In this document: positions 16,959 through 26,240 of the stretch, piece by piece
Layout: each line of letters begins with the position of its first letter
Position numbering within the stretch: position 1 is the first letter of the stretch
From: Halospina denitrificans
Lineage (GTDB): Bacteria; Pseudomonadota; Gammaproteobacteria; Pseudomonadales; Oleiphilaceae
Length of the DNA stretch: 64,000 nucleotides
Direction of reading: 5' to 3'
Assembly: GCF_004364635.1 (NCBI RefSeq)
Contig: NZ_SOAX01000002.1
Coordinates: 558,001-622,000, forward strand
The notes under the pieces: model-generated
What the model saw: only the letters and a program-made list of their open reading frames with translations
What the model was told of the DNA's origin: nothing
Databases searched by the model: none
Position numbers and translations under genes: made by a program

Positions 16959-17537
16959 TTAACCCTCTTTCTGGACTCGTCCATCTCTGAGTGTATAACG
17001 AGCGCCTGTGTGGGGGCAGGTGGTTTCAGCGTCGCCGTTCAGAGGCAGATCCAGCTGCTCGCCGTATTCGCTCATCCAGCCGATCTGTTTGGCGGGGACG
17101 CCGACCATGAGGGCGTAGGCGAGCACGTCCTTATTGATGACGGCCCCTGCGCCGATGAAGGCGAACTCGCCCACGGTAGCCCCACAGACAATGGTGCAGT
17201 TGGCGCCCAGTGAGGCACCTTTCCGGACGATGGTGTCCACGTATTCGTCTTTGCGCTCGATCAGCGAACGCGGGTTGTAGACATTGGTGAACACCATGCT
17301 GGGACCGCAGAACACGCCTTCCTCAAGGTGCACGTTGTCGTACACGGAGACGTTGTTCTGCACCTTGCAGTTGTCTCCGATGGTGACCTTGTTGCCAACG
17401 AAGACGTTCTGGCCGAAGGAGCAGTTCCTGCCGATTTGCGCGCCGCTGCAGATGTGGACCCAGTGCCAGACGCGCGAGCCCTCGCCGATCTGGGCGCCTT
17501 CGTCGACTATGGCAGTGTCGTGGACTTTGTAGTTCAT
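16959..17537 (-). CDS. wbpD: UDP-2-acetamido-3-amino-2,3-dideoxy-glucuronate N-acetyltransferase (WbpD-like)
   Basis: A 192-residue left-handed beta-helix acyltransferase with regular hexapeptide repeats from [20 protein letters not shown] to about residue 150. The stretch [16 protein letters not shown] contains the family's loop between coils, and [15 protein letters not shown] near the end is typical. WbpD acetylates the 3-amino group of UDP-GlcNAc3NA using acetyl-CoA, giving UDP-GlcNAc3NAcA. It follows wbpB by four bases and precedes the antitoxin gene by three, so it is tightly packed in the operon. It acts in the cytoplasm. Confidence 0.9.
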   Translation of the reverse strand: MNYKVHDTAIVDEGAQIGEGSRVWHWVHICSGAQIGRNCSFGQNVFVGNKVTIGDNCKVQNNVSVYDNVHLEEGVFCGPSMVFTNVYNPRSLIERKDEYVDTIVRKGASLGANCTIVCGATVGEFAFIGAGAVINKDVLAYALMVGVPAKQIGWMSEYGEQLDLPLNGDAETTCPHTGARYTLRDGRVQKEG

Positions 17538-17541
17538 GCTG

Positions 17542-18504
<963 letters not shown>

Positions 18505-18588
18505 TCAGGTTGCGGTGTTCTACTCGTGCGGGAGGAACATTCGCTCACGATATCGAAGGGATGACGGAGGAACAGCCCCTCATCGCGT

Positions 18589-18605
18589 GTAGAACGCGTT
18601 CCTAC
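18589..18605. repeat. Short palindromic (REP-like) sequence
   Basis: A nearly perfect 17-base palindrome built on GAACGCGTTC, lying in the 259-base gap between wzc and wbpB and flanked by CATCGCGT and CCTCATCG-type bases. It resembles the short intergenic palindromes common in gammaproteobacteria. Only this one copy was noticed, so the repeat call is tentative. Confidence 0.35.
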
Positions 18606-18635
18606 GTTGGTTTGAGATCCCAAAAAGCAGGGATT

Positions 18636-18739
18636 TTTGGGTTTCAGGAATTCGCGGACGAAGACGATAAGCACACCCAGGACGCCGCCGATGAGGGTGG
18701 CGGTGATGCTGGTTTTGGGTGTTGGTCTGAAAATGGTGC
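18636..18739 (-). pseudogene. Wzz chain-length determinant, C-terminal remnant
   Basis: Just after the wzc stop, one minus-strand frame encodes TIFRPTPKTSITATLIGG followed by VLGVLIVFVREFLKPK. This is the usual end of a Wzz/PCP protein: a Pro-rich turn, then the second transmembrane helix and a short basic tail. There is no start codon or N-terminal domain, so only about 33 codons survive. It suggests an earlier gene arrangement in which a separate wzz stood here, or a recombination that replaced its front with the present wzc. Confidence 0.6.
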
Positions 18740-18745
18740 CCTGCC

Positions 18746-20986
18746 CTACTCCGATTTGTAGGAGTAGTTGTAGTAGTAGCCGTAATAGCCATAACTGGTG
18801 GCGGCTTTCTTTTCCATGGCGTTGAGGATGGTGCCTTTGAGGGTGACGCCACCGGTGGCCAGGCGGTGTTCGGCGATCTGGATTTCTTTCGGGGTATTGA
18901 TCCCAAAGCGCACGACCATGAGCGTGGTGCCGCATTGTTTGCCGATGATGGCGGCGTCGGTGACGGCCAGGATCGGCGGGGTGTCTATGATGACGAGGTC
19001 GAAGTTTTCGCTCAGATAATCCAGGAATTCGCTGAAGCGGGCCTGCATCAGCAGTTCCGAGGGATTGGGCGGGGCGCTGCCGCGGCTGACCCAACTGAGG
19101 TTCTCGACTTCTGAGGTGCGTACGGCCTGCCCGAATTCCAGTTTACCGGAGAGGACCTCCGAGAGTCCCCCATGGGCATCCTGTTTGAAGGCTTCGTGTA
19201 CGTGGCCTTTGCGCATGTCGCCGTCTACCACCACCACTTTCTGGTCGGCCTGTGCGCATACGGCGCCCAGGTTGGTAGACAGGAAGCTCTTGCCGATCGT
19301 CGGGCTCGGGCCGGTGATCACCAGGCGGTTACTGCTGCCTTCCATCATCGCAAAGTGCAGGGAGGTGCGCAGGCCGCGGATGGCTTCGACAGACATGTCT
19401 GCGGGGTTACGAAAGGCCAGCAGGCTCTTGGCGGAACCATCCTTTTTCCTGCGGTCGTGGCGCAGGCCTCCGGGCTTGCTGCGGCGTTTTCCGGAACCGC
19501 GTTTTTCAGAGTCGGAGAGGGGTACGGTGGCGTACACCGGCAGGCCCAGCTCTTCCAGCTGTTCCGGCGAGACGACGCCCCGATTGAGGGCGGCGCGCAG
19601 CAGGATAATCACCATGGCCAGCAGCAGGCCGCTCACGCCGGCCACGGCAACAATCAGGTTGCGGCGCGGGGCGACCTGGCCCTGGGCTACGGCGTCATCC
19701 AGTATGCGTACGTTGCCGACGGTGCCGGCACGTACCAGGCGCAGCTCCTGCATGCGGTTGCGCAGCTGCACGTAGATTTCCTGGTTGACTTCAACATTCC
19801 GGCTCAGGCGCAATACCTGTTGCTGGGTTTCCGGCAGGTTGTCGGTGCGTTCTTCCAGGCGGGCTTTTTCCCGCATCAGCTGTTCTTTCTTTTCCAGCAG
19901 GGCGCGGTATACCGGGTGATTCTCGGTGTAGCGCCGGGCCAGTTCGGATTCCTTCAGTTCCAGCTCGTTCAGGCTGGCTTCGATGCTCACCATTTTGTCG
20001 AGGGCGTTCCTGGTTTCAGCACTGAGGTCTATGCTGTCGCTCTCCAGGCGGTATTCGTTCAGGCGGTTTTCCGCTTCGTTGAGCTCCTCTCGAATCTTGG
20101 GGACCTGCTCTTCCAGAAATTCCAGGCTCTTTTCCGCTTCGGCGGCCTGCCGGGCAATGTTCTGGGAGAGGAAGACCTGGTTGGTGGCGTTCAGGCTTTT
20201 CACCAGCTCCTGGCGGTCCGGGCCCTGCAGGGTGAGGTTGAGAATGCCGGTTTCTTTGCCCTGGGTCTCGATCTGCAGACGGCTCTTGAGATCGTTGGTG
20301 GCGGCAAGCCGGCTCTTTTTGATCACTGTGAATGTGGCACCGGCCGGGGCGTCCAGTTCCGCTACGGTGAGCTCCAGCCAGGGCTCTTCGACGACCAGCT
20401 TCTCGCCGACCGTGCCCTGCCCCAGTTCATTGCCCTGGGCGTCTTTTAGGCGGTAGCGGCCATTGCCCAGCGATTCCAGTGACAGTTTCAGGGTGCTGCT
20501 TTCGTGGCTGGCAACCAGTTCGCTGATCGCCAGGGTTTCGCCACCCCACACGGAAGCGTGGCCTTCCATGAAATCCGGGCGGGTGACGCCTTTGCGTCGC
20601 AGCCAGTCACCGATGATGGGCAGGGTGGTGGGTTGAATTTCGATGTCCAGGTCGGTCTGGTCGACCACCTGGCCGAGGATCATGCGCGAGCCGAGGATTT
20701 CGATTTCGGTGCTGGTCTCGCTGTCTTTCTCCTGTCCGCCCAGCATTTCTGTCATGTCCGCCCCGGGGATAGTGCCGGACTTTTTCTCGATCTGCACCAG
20801 GGCATCGGCCTGGTAGATGGGGGTAGACAGGGTGGCGTAGACAAGCCCGGCCAGGGCGAAGACCAGGGTGAGCACGGCGATGAAGATTTTGTGATCCCAC
20901 AGGCTGCCAAGCAGAAAACCGATGTCGATTTCGTCGTCGTTCTGGCGGCCTGTTTTGCCGGGGGCAATGGTGTTGGTTTCGCTCAT
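18746..20986 (-). CDS. wzc: Wzc-type polysaccharide co-polymerase and tyrosine autokinase
   Basis: A 746-residue inner-membrane BY-kinase. The Wzz domain starts after a first helix near residues 33-53 (IAVLTLVFALAGLVYA). A long coiled-coil periplasmic stretch (about 275-390) precedes the second helix (about 445-465). The kinase domain has Walker A TGPSPTIGKS (558-567), Walker A' VVVVDGDMRKG (584-594) and Walker B VIIDTPPIL near 668. The C-terminal tail holds eight tyrosines between 732 and 743, the autophosphorylation cluster. With Wza and Wzb it controls chain length and export of high-molecular-weight polysaccharide. 16-base gap to wzb upstream. Confidence 0.95.
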   Translation of the reverse strand: MSETNTIAPGKTGRQNDDEIDIGFLLGSLWDHKIFIAVLTLVFALAGLVYATLSTPIYQADALVQIEKKSGTIPGADMTEMLGGQEKDSETSTEIEILGSRMILGQVVDQTDLDIEIQPTTLPIIGDWLRRKGVTRPDFMEGHASVWGGETLAISELVASHESSTLKLSLESLGNGRYRLKDAQGNELGQGTVGEKLVVEEPWLELTVAELDAPAGATFTVIKKSRLAATNDLKSRLQIETQGKETGILNLTLQGPDRQELVKSLNATNQVFLSQNIARQAAEAEKSLEFLEEQVPKIREELNEAENRLNEYRLESDSIDLSAETRNALDKMVSIEASLNELELKESELARRYTENHPVYRALLEKKEQLMREKARLEERTDNLPETQQQVLRLSRNVEVNQEIYVQLRNRMQELRLVRAGTVGNVRILDDAVAQGQVAPRRNLIVAVAGVSGLLLAMVIILLRAALNRGVVSPEQLEELGLPVYATVPLSDSEKRGSGKRRSKPGGLRHDRRKKDGSAKSLLAFRNPADMSVEAIRGLRTSLHFAMMEGSSNRLVITGPSPTIGKSFLSTNLGAVCAQADQKVVVVDGDMRKGHVHEAFKQDAHGGLSEVLSGKLEFGQAVRTSEVENLSWVSRGSAPPNPSELLMQARFSEFLDYLSENFDLVIIDTPPILAVTDAAIIGKQCGTTLMVVRFGINTPKEIQIAEHRLATGGVTLKGTILNAMEKKAATSYGYYGYYYNYSYKSE

Positions 20987-21002
20987 TCGTTGCTCTTGGT
21001 GG

Positions 21003-21437
21003 TTATTTCAGCTTGGGCAGCCAGGCCTGTACGGCACTCTGCAGCATGTCGTGTACGTGTTCAAAAGCTATATGGCTTTTTCTGTAAGGGTCCGGAATGT
21101 CCGGCTTGCCGGGTAGCCAGTGGCTGAGCAGCATGGTTTTGCCTGCGGCGGTTGGGTCTTGCGCCCGCACCTGGGCGCGCTGGCCTTCGCTCATGACCAG
21201 GATGAGCTCTGCCCGGCGCAGGTGTTCGGTGCTTACCTGCCTTGCCCGGTGTTCGCTGAGATCCAGCCCGGCCTGCCTGGCCAGTTCGGCGGCGGTCGGG
21301 TCTGCCTCATGGTCCACCAGTGCGCCCAGCCCGGCAGACTCTATGGTTTTGCCGGGCAGGTTGGCTTTCAGCAGGGCTTCGGCCACGGGGCTGCGGCAGA
21401 CGTTGCCGACGCAGAGTACCAGTATGTGGTTAAACAT
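21003..21437 (-). CDS. wzb: Low-molecular-weight protein tyrosine phosphatase (Wzb-like)
   Basis: A 144-residue protein with the LMW-PTP P-loop CVGNVCRS (Cys9, Arg15) and the catalytic DPY at 116-118. It dephosphorylates the tyrosine tail of Wzc, whose cycling is needed for polymer export. It lies between wza and wzc in the classic wza-wzb-wzc order. ATG start at 21437, eleven bases after the wza stop. Cytoplasmic. Confidence 0.94.
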   Translation of the reverse strand: MFNHILVLCVGNVCRSPVAEALLKANLPGKTIESAGLGALVDHEADPTAAELARQAGLDLSEHRARQVSTEHLRRAELILVMSEGQRAQVRAQDPTAAGKTMLLSHWLPGKPDIPDPYRKSHIAFEHVHDMLQSAVQAWLPKLK

Positions 21438-21448
21438 GGCGATTTGGT

Positions 21449-22564
21449 TTATTCCACGGTGTTAGCGGCACGCTCACCCAGGAACACGGCACTCAATGAC
21501 GGTACTAATTGAGTGATTACGCGATTCCAGCGGGCCAGCGGCGCGGCGGTAACGTAGACGAGGTCCCTGTTCTCCAGGTGGAAACTGTCTGCCATTACCA
21601 TGGCGGTGGCGTCATTCAGGTTCAGCTGGTACAGGTCGATCAGGTGCTCGCTGTCTGGCCCGGCATCATCTGCCTTTCTTGCCACGAATACGCCGGTGGC
21701 ATCGGACCTGCGTTCGTCCAGCCCCCCCACATTGGAGATGGCTTCGGCCAGAGTCAGGCCGTTACGGCCCATGGGCAGGGTTTGGGTGCGGCCCACTTCG
21801 CCCAGTACGAACACTTTGCGGTCGGCACCCTGGGGAACGTTGATCACGTCGCCGCTTTTGAGCAGTACGTTGTGCTGTTTGTTGCCTTCTTCATAGACGT
21901 CTTTCAGGGACAGGCTATACTCGCGGCCGTTACGGGTGAGCACGACGTGGCGCCAGTCGCCATTCTCCTCCAGCCCCCCCGCCTGGCTGATCGCATCGAC
22001 CAGTCGGGTGGGCACGTTGGTGAGCGGGTAGACGCCGGGCTTCTCTACGGCACCGGTGACGTAGATACGCTGGCTGCGGAAGGCGGCCACGGATACGTCT
22101 ACCTGGGGAGACTCAAGGTAGTGGGCGAGACGGTCGGCGACTACTTCCCGCACTTCCTGGGTGGTTTTTCCGGCCACGTGGACGTACCCGATGTAGGGAT
22201 AGTAGATGTCGCCGTTTTCGTTAACAACGTTGCCGCTTTCCTGGGAGCTGCGTTCGGAACCGGCAGGGATGGTAAGTTCCGGGTGGTCCCATACGATGAC
22301 CTGCAGTACGTCGCCTATGCCGATGCGGTACTCGAAATCGCTGTCGTCCAACAGGAGTTCTTCGGCCGGGGGCGATGCCTGAGTGGTCATAGCCTGCCGC
22401 AGATCGGCCGGACCGATACGGCTGACTTCCACCAGATCGCTGTAGTCTTCCTCTGGCGGGCTGCTGTAGTCGGATGTCCAGCCGCCGGCGCTGATGTGGG
22501 AGCCGGGGGCATAAGCACAGCCAGCCAGGCTGATTGACAGAATCAGTGCGATTAGAGCTTTCAT
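21449..22564 (-). CDS. wza: Wza-type polysaccharide export outer-membrane lipoprotein
   Basis: A 371-residue lipoprotein precursor with signal sequence and lipobox LAGC (Cys16). The poly-export domain follows (YRIGIGDVLQVIVWDHPELT, about 81-100), then SLBB beta-grasp repeats (RIYVTGAVEKPGVYPL; KVFVLGEVGRTQTLPM). The C-terminal amphipathic helix that would form the octameric outer-membrane pore is near residues 345-368. First gene of the minus-strand operon, with its ops element and promoter about 100 and 230 bases upstream. Confidence 0.95.
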   Translation of the reverse strand: MKALIALILSISLAGCAYAPGSHISAGGWTSDYSSPPEEDYSDLVEVSRIGPADLRQAMTTQASPPAEELLLDDSDFEYRIGIGDVLQVIVWDHPELTIPAGSERSSQESGNVVNENGDIYYPYIGYVHVAGKTTQEVREVVADRLAHYLESPQVDVSVAAFRSQRIYVTGAVEKPGVYPLTNVPTRLVDAISQAGGLEENGDWRHVVLTRNGREYSLSLKDVYEEGNKQHNVLLKSGDVINVPQGADRKVFVLGEVGRTQTLPMGRNGLTLAEAISNVGGLDERRSDATGVFVARKADDAGPDSEHLIDLYQLNLNDATAMVMADSFHLENRDLVYVTAAPLARWNRVITQLVPSLSAVFLGERAANTVE

Positions 22565-22662
22565 CCAGCAGAACTTCCTTCGGATCAGATTTCGATGCGT
22601 TTCAAGAGAGAATCAGCGGGCTGAACAAACCCAGGGAGGTGGTCACGGCTACCGCTTCGGGC

Positions 22663-22673
22663 ACGCTACCGCC
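22663..22673 (-). promoter_or_regulatory. ops (JUMPStart) element ahead of wza
   Basis: Read on the minus strand this is GGCGGTAGCGT, an exact match to the ops element recognised by the NusG paralogue RfaH, preceded by GGG as in the enterobacterial JUMPStart sequence. It lies about 100 bases before the wza start, downstream of a candidate promoter. RfaH loaded here would suppress Rho and pausing through the long wza operon. Whether this organism has RfaH cannot be seen in the window. Confidence 0.75.
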
Positions 22674-22791
22674 CCACCGACCCGAGCCCGGTGTTTTGAG
22701 GCCATAAGCTTCTGTTCTGTTGGGGGATCAATGCCGTTCCCGAGCTTAATCCCTGTCAGCCTTTATGAATTGGGTGTAACGAACGGCGCCA

Positions 22792-22819
22792 ATTTTACGG
22801 CATCCTGCATGGCAAACAA
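22792..22819 (-). promoter_or_regulatory. Candidate sigma-70 promoter of the wza operon
   Basis: On the minus strand, TTGTTT (22819-22814) and TAAAAT (22797-22792) are separated by 16 bases. A transcript from here would start near 22786 and run about 110 bases before reaching the ops element, a spacing usual for RfaH-controlled leaders. Prediction from hexamers only. The surrounding region from 22565 to 23005 (441 bases) holds no gene, only the divergent promoters, the two ops elements and a short GGGGGA/TCCCCC hairpin near 22855. Confidence 0.4.
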
Positions 22820-22878
22820 GTGACAAAGCTAAGTGTATGGGGGTTGTGGGGGGATGTTCCCCCAGACCCTCAGTAACT

Positions 22879-22906
22879 TTGCCATATGTTGAGCAGGTGC
22901 TAGAAT
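22879..22906 (+). promoter_or_regulatory. Candidate sigma-70 promoter of the plus-strand operon
   Basis: TTGCCA (22879-22884) and TAGAAT (22901-22906) with a 16-base spacer. Transcription would begin near 22913, leaving a 70-base leader before the ops hairpin and 93 bases before the regulator gene. The two candidate promoters are back to back, about 60 bases apart. Confidence 0.45.
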
Positions 22907-22970
22907 CCGTGTTCAACCAATGAACACAGAAACCTTTCAAAACCCGGCAGGCACGGATTTGGCAACAGGG

Positions 22971-22998
22971 GGGCACGCCCTGGGGCGGTAGCGTGCCC
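22971..22998 (+). promoter_or_regulatory. ops (JUMPStart) element in a hairpin ahead of the plus-strand operon
   Basis: GGCGGTAGCGT at 22984-22994 is identical to the minus-strand copy. It is framed by a perfect 8-base inverted repeat, GGGCACGC (22971-22978) and GCGTGCCC (22991-22998), whose loop holds most of the ops core. RfaH is known to read ops in the exposed non-template strand, where it folds as a small hairpin. The element ends eight bases before the ATG of the regulator gene, unusually close to a coding start. Confidence 0.75.
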
Positions 22999-23005
22999 GG
23001 ACACC

Positions 23006-23335
23006 ATGTTCACAGACAACGAACGCTACCAACTGCTCCGCGCCCTGGAGCAGAACCCCAACCTCTCCCAGCGCCAGCTCGCCATTGAGCTCGGCTATAG
23101 TCTGGGGAAGCTGAACTATTGCCTGCGTGCGTTTAAAGAGAAGGGGTGGGTGAAGGCGGAGAACTTCCGGAACAGCCAGAATAAGAGTGCTTACTTCTAT
23201 CAGCTTACGCCGGCTGGGGTGACCGAGAAGGCGCGGGTTACTCGGCGGTTTCTGCAGCGGAAGTTGGAGGAGTATGAGCAGATTGAGCAGGAGATAGAGG
23301 CGTTGAAACAGGAAGTCGCCCAGCAACAGCTTTAG
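23006..23335 (+). CDS. MarR-type EPS-associated transcriptional regulator
   Basis: A 109-residue protein. The winged-helix part (residues about 5-75) has the recognition-helix stretch NLSQRQLAIELGYSLGKLNY and the wing NSQNKSAYFYQLTPAG. A C-terminal coiled-coil helix (FLQRKLEEYEQIEQEIEALK) probably dimerises it. This is the small MarR-like family repeatedly found at the head of exopolysaccharide loci. Its mode of action is poorly known. It is the first gene of the plus-strand operon, directly after the ops hairpin, and the Shine-Dalgarno is weak. Confidence 0.85.
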   Translation: MFTDNERYQLLRALEQNPNLSQRQLAIELGYSLGKLNYCLRAFKEKGWVKAENFRNSQNKSAYFYQLTPAGVTEKARVTRRFLQRKLEEYEQIEQEIEALKQEVAQQQL

Positions 23336-23402
23336 GAGCTTGTTGCGTACGCCCCTGAAATGCAAAGCGGACCCTGTTCGCGACACCTACCGAAAGGCTT
23401 GA

Positions 23403-25187
23403 ATGACTACTTTCAGAAAAATCCTGGCCCTACTATCCCCTAAGGAACGCCGCCGGGGTGCCCTCGTCATGGCTATGGTCATCCTCATGGCCATCATGGA
23501 AACCGTCGGCGTCGCCGCAATCATGCCGTTTCTATCCGTCATGGGCGACCCCGAAGCCGTTGAAAACACCCCCTACCTGCTGGCCACCTACAACTTCTTT
23601 GGCTTCCAGTCCAAACAGGGCTTCCTGATGGCGCTGGGCATTGGTGCCTTCTGTATCGTGCTCATCGGCGCTGCCGTGCGCATCGTCACTACCTATGCCA
23701 TCAATCGCTATGCGCAGATGCGCCGGCACAGCGTGGGGGAGCGCCTGCTGGAAACTTACCTTCGCCAGCCCTACGCTTTCTTTCTGAACCGCCACAGCGG
23801 GGATATGGCCAAGAGCATTCTCTCAGAGGTCGACCAGCTCATCATGAATGTCATCAAACCCGGCTTCGATGCCATCGCCTACAGCGTGGTGGCCCTGGCG
23901 ATCATTCTGTTCCTCATCATCCAGGATCCGTGGCTCGCACTTGGGGTAGGTGTTGTTATTGGCGGCAGTTATCTGATGATCTTCGGTGTGGTCCAGAAGC
24001 ACCTGACAAAAATTGGCAAGGAACGGGCAATCTCCAACAAGGAACGGTTCACGGCAGCCGGAGAGGCCCTGGGTGGCATCAAGGACATCAAACTGCTGGG
24101 CCGGGAGCAGGCCTACCTTACGCGCTTTCGTCCTTCCTCTGCCCGTTTTTCCAGACACCAGGCCACCAACGCTACGCTTGCCGAGGTGCCGCGTTATTTC
24201 ATTGAGGCCATTGGTGTTGGCGGCGTCATCGTGCTGGCACTCTTGCTGATGGCACGCAACGATAACGTGGGCCAGGCGTTGCCGGTGCTGGGCCTCTATG
24301 CATTTGCAGGTTACAAACTCCTTCCGGCTGCCCAACGCATCTACCAGGGCTTTGCCAAGCTCCGTTTTGGCGCCGCTGCCGTGGATGAGATTTACAGCGA
24401 CCTCAGCGAACGGGAAGCCTTGGCCGAAATCCGTAACCTCCCCAATGACCGGCTGGAAGCCAACAACGCCATCACCCTGAACAATCTCAGCTTCACTTAC
24501 CCAGCGGCAGATACCCCGGCCCTGAACAGCATCAACCTTACCGTCCCGGTTGGCAGTGCCATCGGCCTTGTGGGCGGCACTGGCGCTGGCAAAACCACCC
24601 TGGTGGACCTCATCCTGGGCCTGCTCCGCCCCACAGAAGGGCAGTTGGAAGTGGATGATACCCCCATCACGGATGAAAACTTGCGCCAGTGGCAGGCCTC
24701 CCTCGGCTATGTACCACAGGACATCTTCCTGGTGGATGCCACCGTTGCTGAAAATATCGCCTTGGGTATCCCAAAAGCGAAGATTGACCACCAGAAAGTG
24801 GAAGAGTGCGCCCGCATGGCGCAGGTGCACGAATTCATCATCAACCAGATGCCACAGCAGTACGAAACGGAAGTGGGCGAGCGAGGCGTGCGTCTTTCAG
24901 GCGGCCAGCGCCAGCGCATTGGCATCGCCCGTGCGCTCTATCACGATCCGGCCATCCTGGTGTTCGATGAGGCAACCAGTGCACTGGATAACGCTACGGA
25001 AAAAGCCGTGATGGATGCCGTCAACGCATTGAGCCACGACAAGACCATCATCATGATCGCCCACCGGCTCAGCACTGTGGAAAAGTGCGATCAGATCGTG
25101 CTTCTTGAGCAGGGTGGCATCACAGCCAAGGGCACCTACAACGAACTACTCAACAACAGTGCGGCCTTTCAGAAGATGGCCGTGTAA
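23403..25187 (+). CDS. ABC transporter, fused permease and ATPase (PglK/MsbA-like flippase candidate)
   Basis: A 594-residue half-transporter. N-terminal exporter-type membrane domain with six helices (first near 20-45; YLRQPYAFFLNRHSGDM is the coupling region). C-terminal nucleotide-binding domain with Walker A GGTGAGKTT (about 391-399), signature LSGGQRQR (about 498-505) and Walker B ILVFDEATSALD (about 517-528). The family includes PglK of Campylobacter, which flips undecaprenyl-linked oligosaccharides. Since the only wzx in the window is destroyed, this is the best candidate for moving the repeat units to the periplasm. Followed by an SDR gene after 18 bases. Confidence 0.85.
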   Translation: MTTFRKILALLSPKERRRGALVMAMVILMAIMETVGVAAIMPFLSVMGDPEAVENTPYLLATYNFFGFQSKQGFLMALGIGAFCIVLIGAAVRIVTTYAINRYAQMRRHSVGERLLETYLRQPYAFFLNRHSGDMAKSILSEVDQLIMNVIKPGFDAIAYSVVALAIILFLIIQDPWLALGVGVVIGGSYLMIFGVVQKHLTKIGKERAISNKERFTAAGEALGGIKDIKLLGREQAYLTRFRPSSARFSRHQATNATLAEVPRYFIEAIGVGGVIVLALLLMARNDNVGQALPVLGLYAFAGYKLLPAAQRIYQGFAKLRFGAAAVDEIYSDLSEREALAEIRNLPNDRLEANNAITLNNLSFTYPAADTPALNSINLTVPVGSAIGLVGGTGAGKTTLVDLILGLLRPTEGQLEVDDTPITDENLRQWQASLGYVPQDIFLVDATVAENIALGIPKAKIDHQKVEECARMAQVHEFIINQMPQQYETEVGERGVRLSGGQRQRIGIARALYHDPAILVFDEATSALDNATEKAVMDAVNALSHDKTIIMIAHRLSTVEKCDQIVLLEQGGITAKGTYNELLNNSAAFQKMAV

Positions 25188-25205
25188 GTGATTAGGAAAG
25201 CACTC

Positions 25206-26240
25206 ATGCAAACCGTGTTAGTAACCGGCGCCGGCGGATACATCGGCAGCGTTCTAGTTCCCAAATTACTCGCCAACGGCTACCACGTGCGGGCAATCGA
25301 CCGATATTTTTTCGGTGACGACAAGCTGACGCCTCACGAAGGGCTGGAAATCGTTAAAGAAGATAGCCGGAGGCTAACACCGGAGCACTTCAAGGGCATC
25401 GATCATGTTATCGACCTGGTCGCAATCTCAAACGACCCCAGTGGCGAGCTCTTTTCAGAGCCTACGTGGCAGATCAATCACCAAAGCCGCGCAAAAACAG
25501 CCGAAATGGCCAAACAAGCCGGCGTCAAACGCTACATCCTCCCCTCAAGCTGCAGCATCTATGGCTTTCAGGATGATGTCGTGGATGAAACAGCAGGTAC
25601 CAACCCACTGACGGTATACGCCCGCGCCAACGAGAAAGCGGAAAATGACACACTTCCTTTGGCCGATCAGGATTTTGTCGTCACCATTATGCGCCAAGCT
25701 ACCGTTTTCGGCTACAGCCCACGAATGCGGTTTGACCTGGCTATTAACGGTATGACCTATGGGGCTTACACCAATAAAAATCTGCCTCTTATGCGGGACG
25801 GTACACAGTACCGCCCCATGCTCCACGTCCAGGATACAACGGATGTCATGACCCTCTTGCTTCAAGCAGAGCCGGAAAAGATCAACGGTGAAATCTTCAA
25901 TGTGGGCAGCGCGGAAAACACCTATCAGCTGGGTGACCTGGGCAAACGGGTCGCCGCTACCGTAGGTGAGCTCCTCGGCGAAAGCATTGGTATTGAGTGG
26001 TACGGCGAGCCGGATCATCGCAGTTACCGGGTCTCATTTGAAAAACTCGAGTCAACACTCGGCTGGAAAGCCTCCCGCACCGCAGAGACAGGCACCCGCG
26101 AGATCGTTGAGAAGCTCCAGTCTGGTGAACTGGATAAAACGGACCAGACACTGACGCTCAATTGGTACCAGGAACTCACTAAATGGCACCGCATCATCAA
26201 GGACATTGAACGTCACGGCGGCATTCTGGATATCGAATGA
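25206..26240 (+). CDS. NAD-dependent epimerase/dehydratase (extended SDR)
   Basis: 344 residues from ATG 25206, chosen because AGGAAAG lies before it. An in-frame GTG at 25188 is the only alternative. Rossmann loop [10 protein letters not shown] at the N-terminus, LVAISNDPS (NAD region), and PSSCSIYG with the catalytic Ser. The expected YxxxK site reads YARANEK, so the residue four after Tyr is Asn rather than Lys. C-terminal sugar-binding part has [10 protein letters not shown] and EIFNVGS. It is translationally coupled to rmlA (ATGA overlap), so it probably acts on a dTDP- or similar nucleotide sugar. The exact reaction is unknown. Confidence 0.8.
   Translation: MQTVLVTGAGGYIGSVLVPKLLANGYHVRAIDRYFFGDDKLTPHEGLEIVKEDSRRLTPEHFKGIDHVIDLVAISNDPSGELFSEPTWQINHQSRAKTAEMAKQAGVKRYILPSSCSIYGFQDDVVDETAGTNPLTVYARANEKAENDTLPLADQDFVVTIMRQATVFGYSPRMRFDLAINGMTYGAYTNKNLPLMRDGTQYRPMLHVQDTTDVMTLLLQAEPEKINGEIFNVGSAENTYQLGDLGKRVAATVGELLGESIGIEWYGEPDHRSYRVSFEKLESTLGWKASRTAETGTREIVEKLQSGELDKTDQTLTLNWYQELTKWHRIIKDIERHGGILDIE

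Noticed and set aside
19172-20449. A 425-codon plus-strand frame opposite wzc
   Set aside because: Mirror of the Wzc coding sequence, with composition dominated by Gln, Gly, Phe and Val reversed from Wzc codons. No start signal or motif.
22746-22976. Short minus-strand frame (76 codons) in the divergent control region
   Set aside because: It overlaps both candidate promoters and an ops hairpin and has no Shine-Dalgarno, motif or family pattern.
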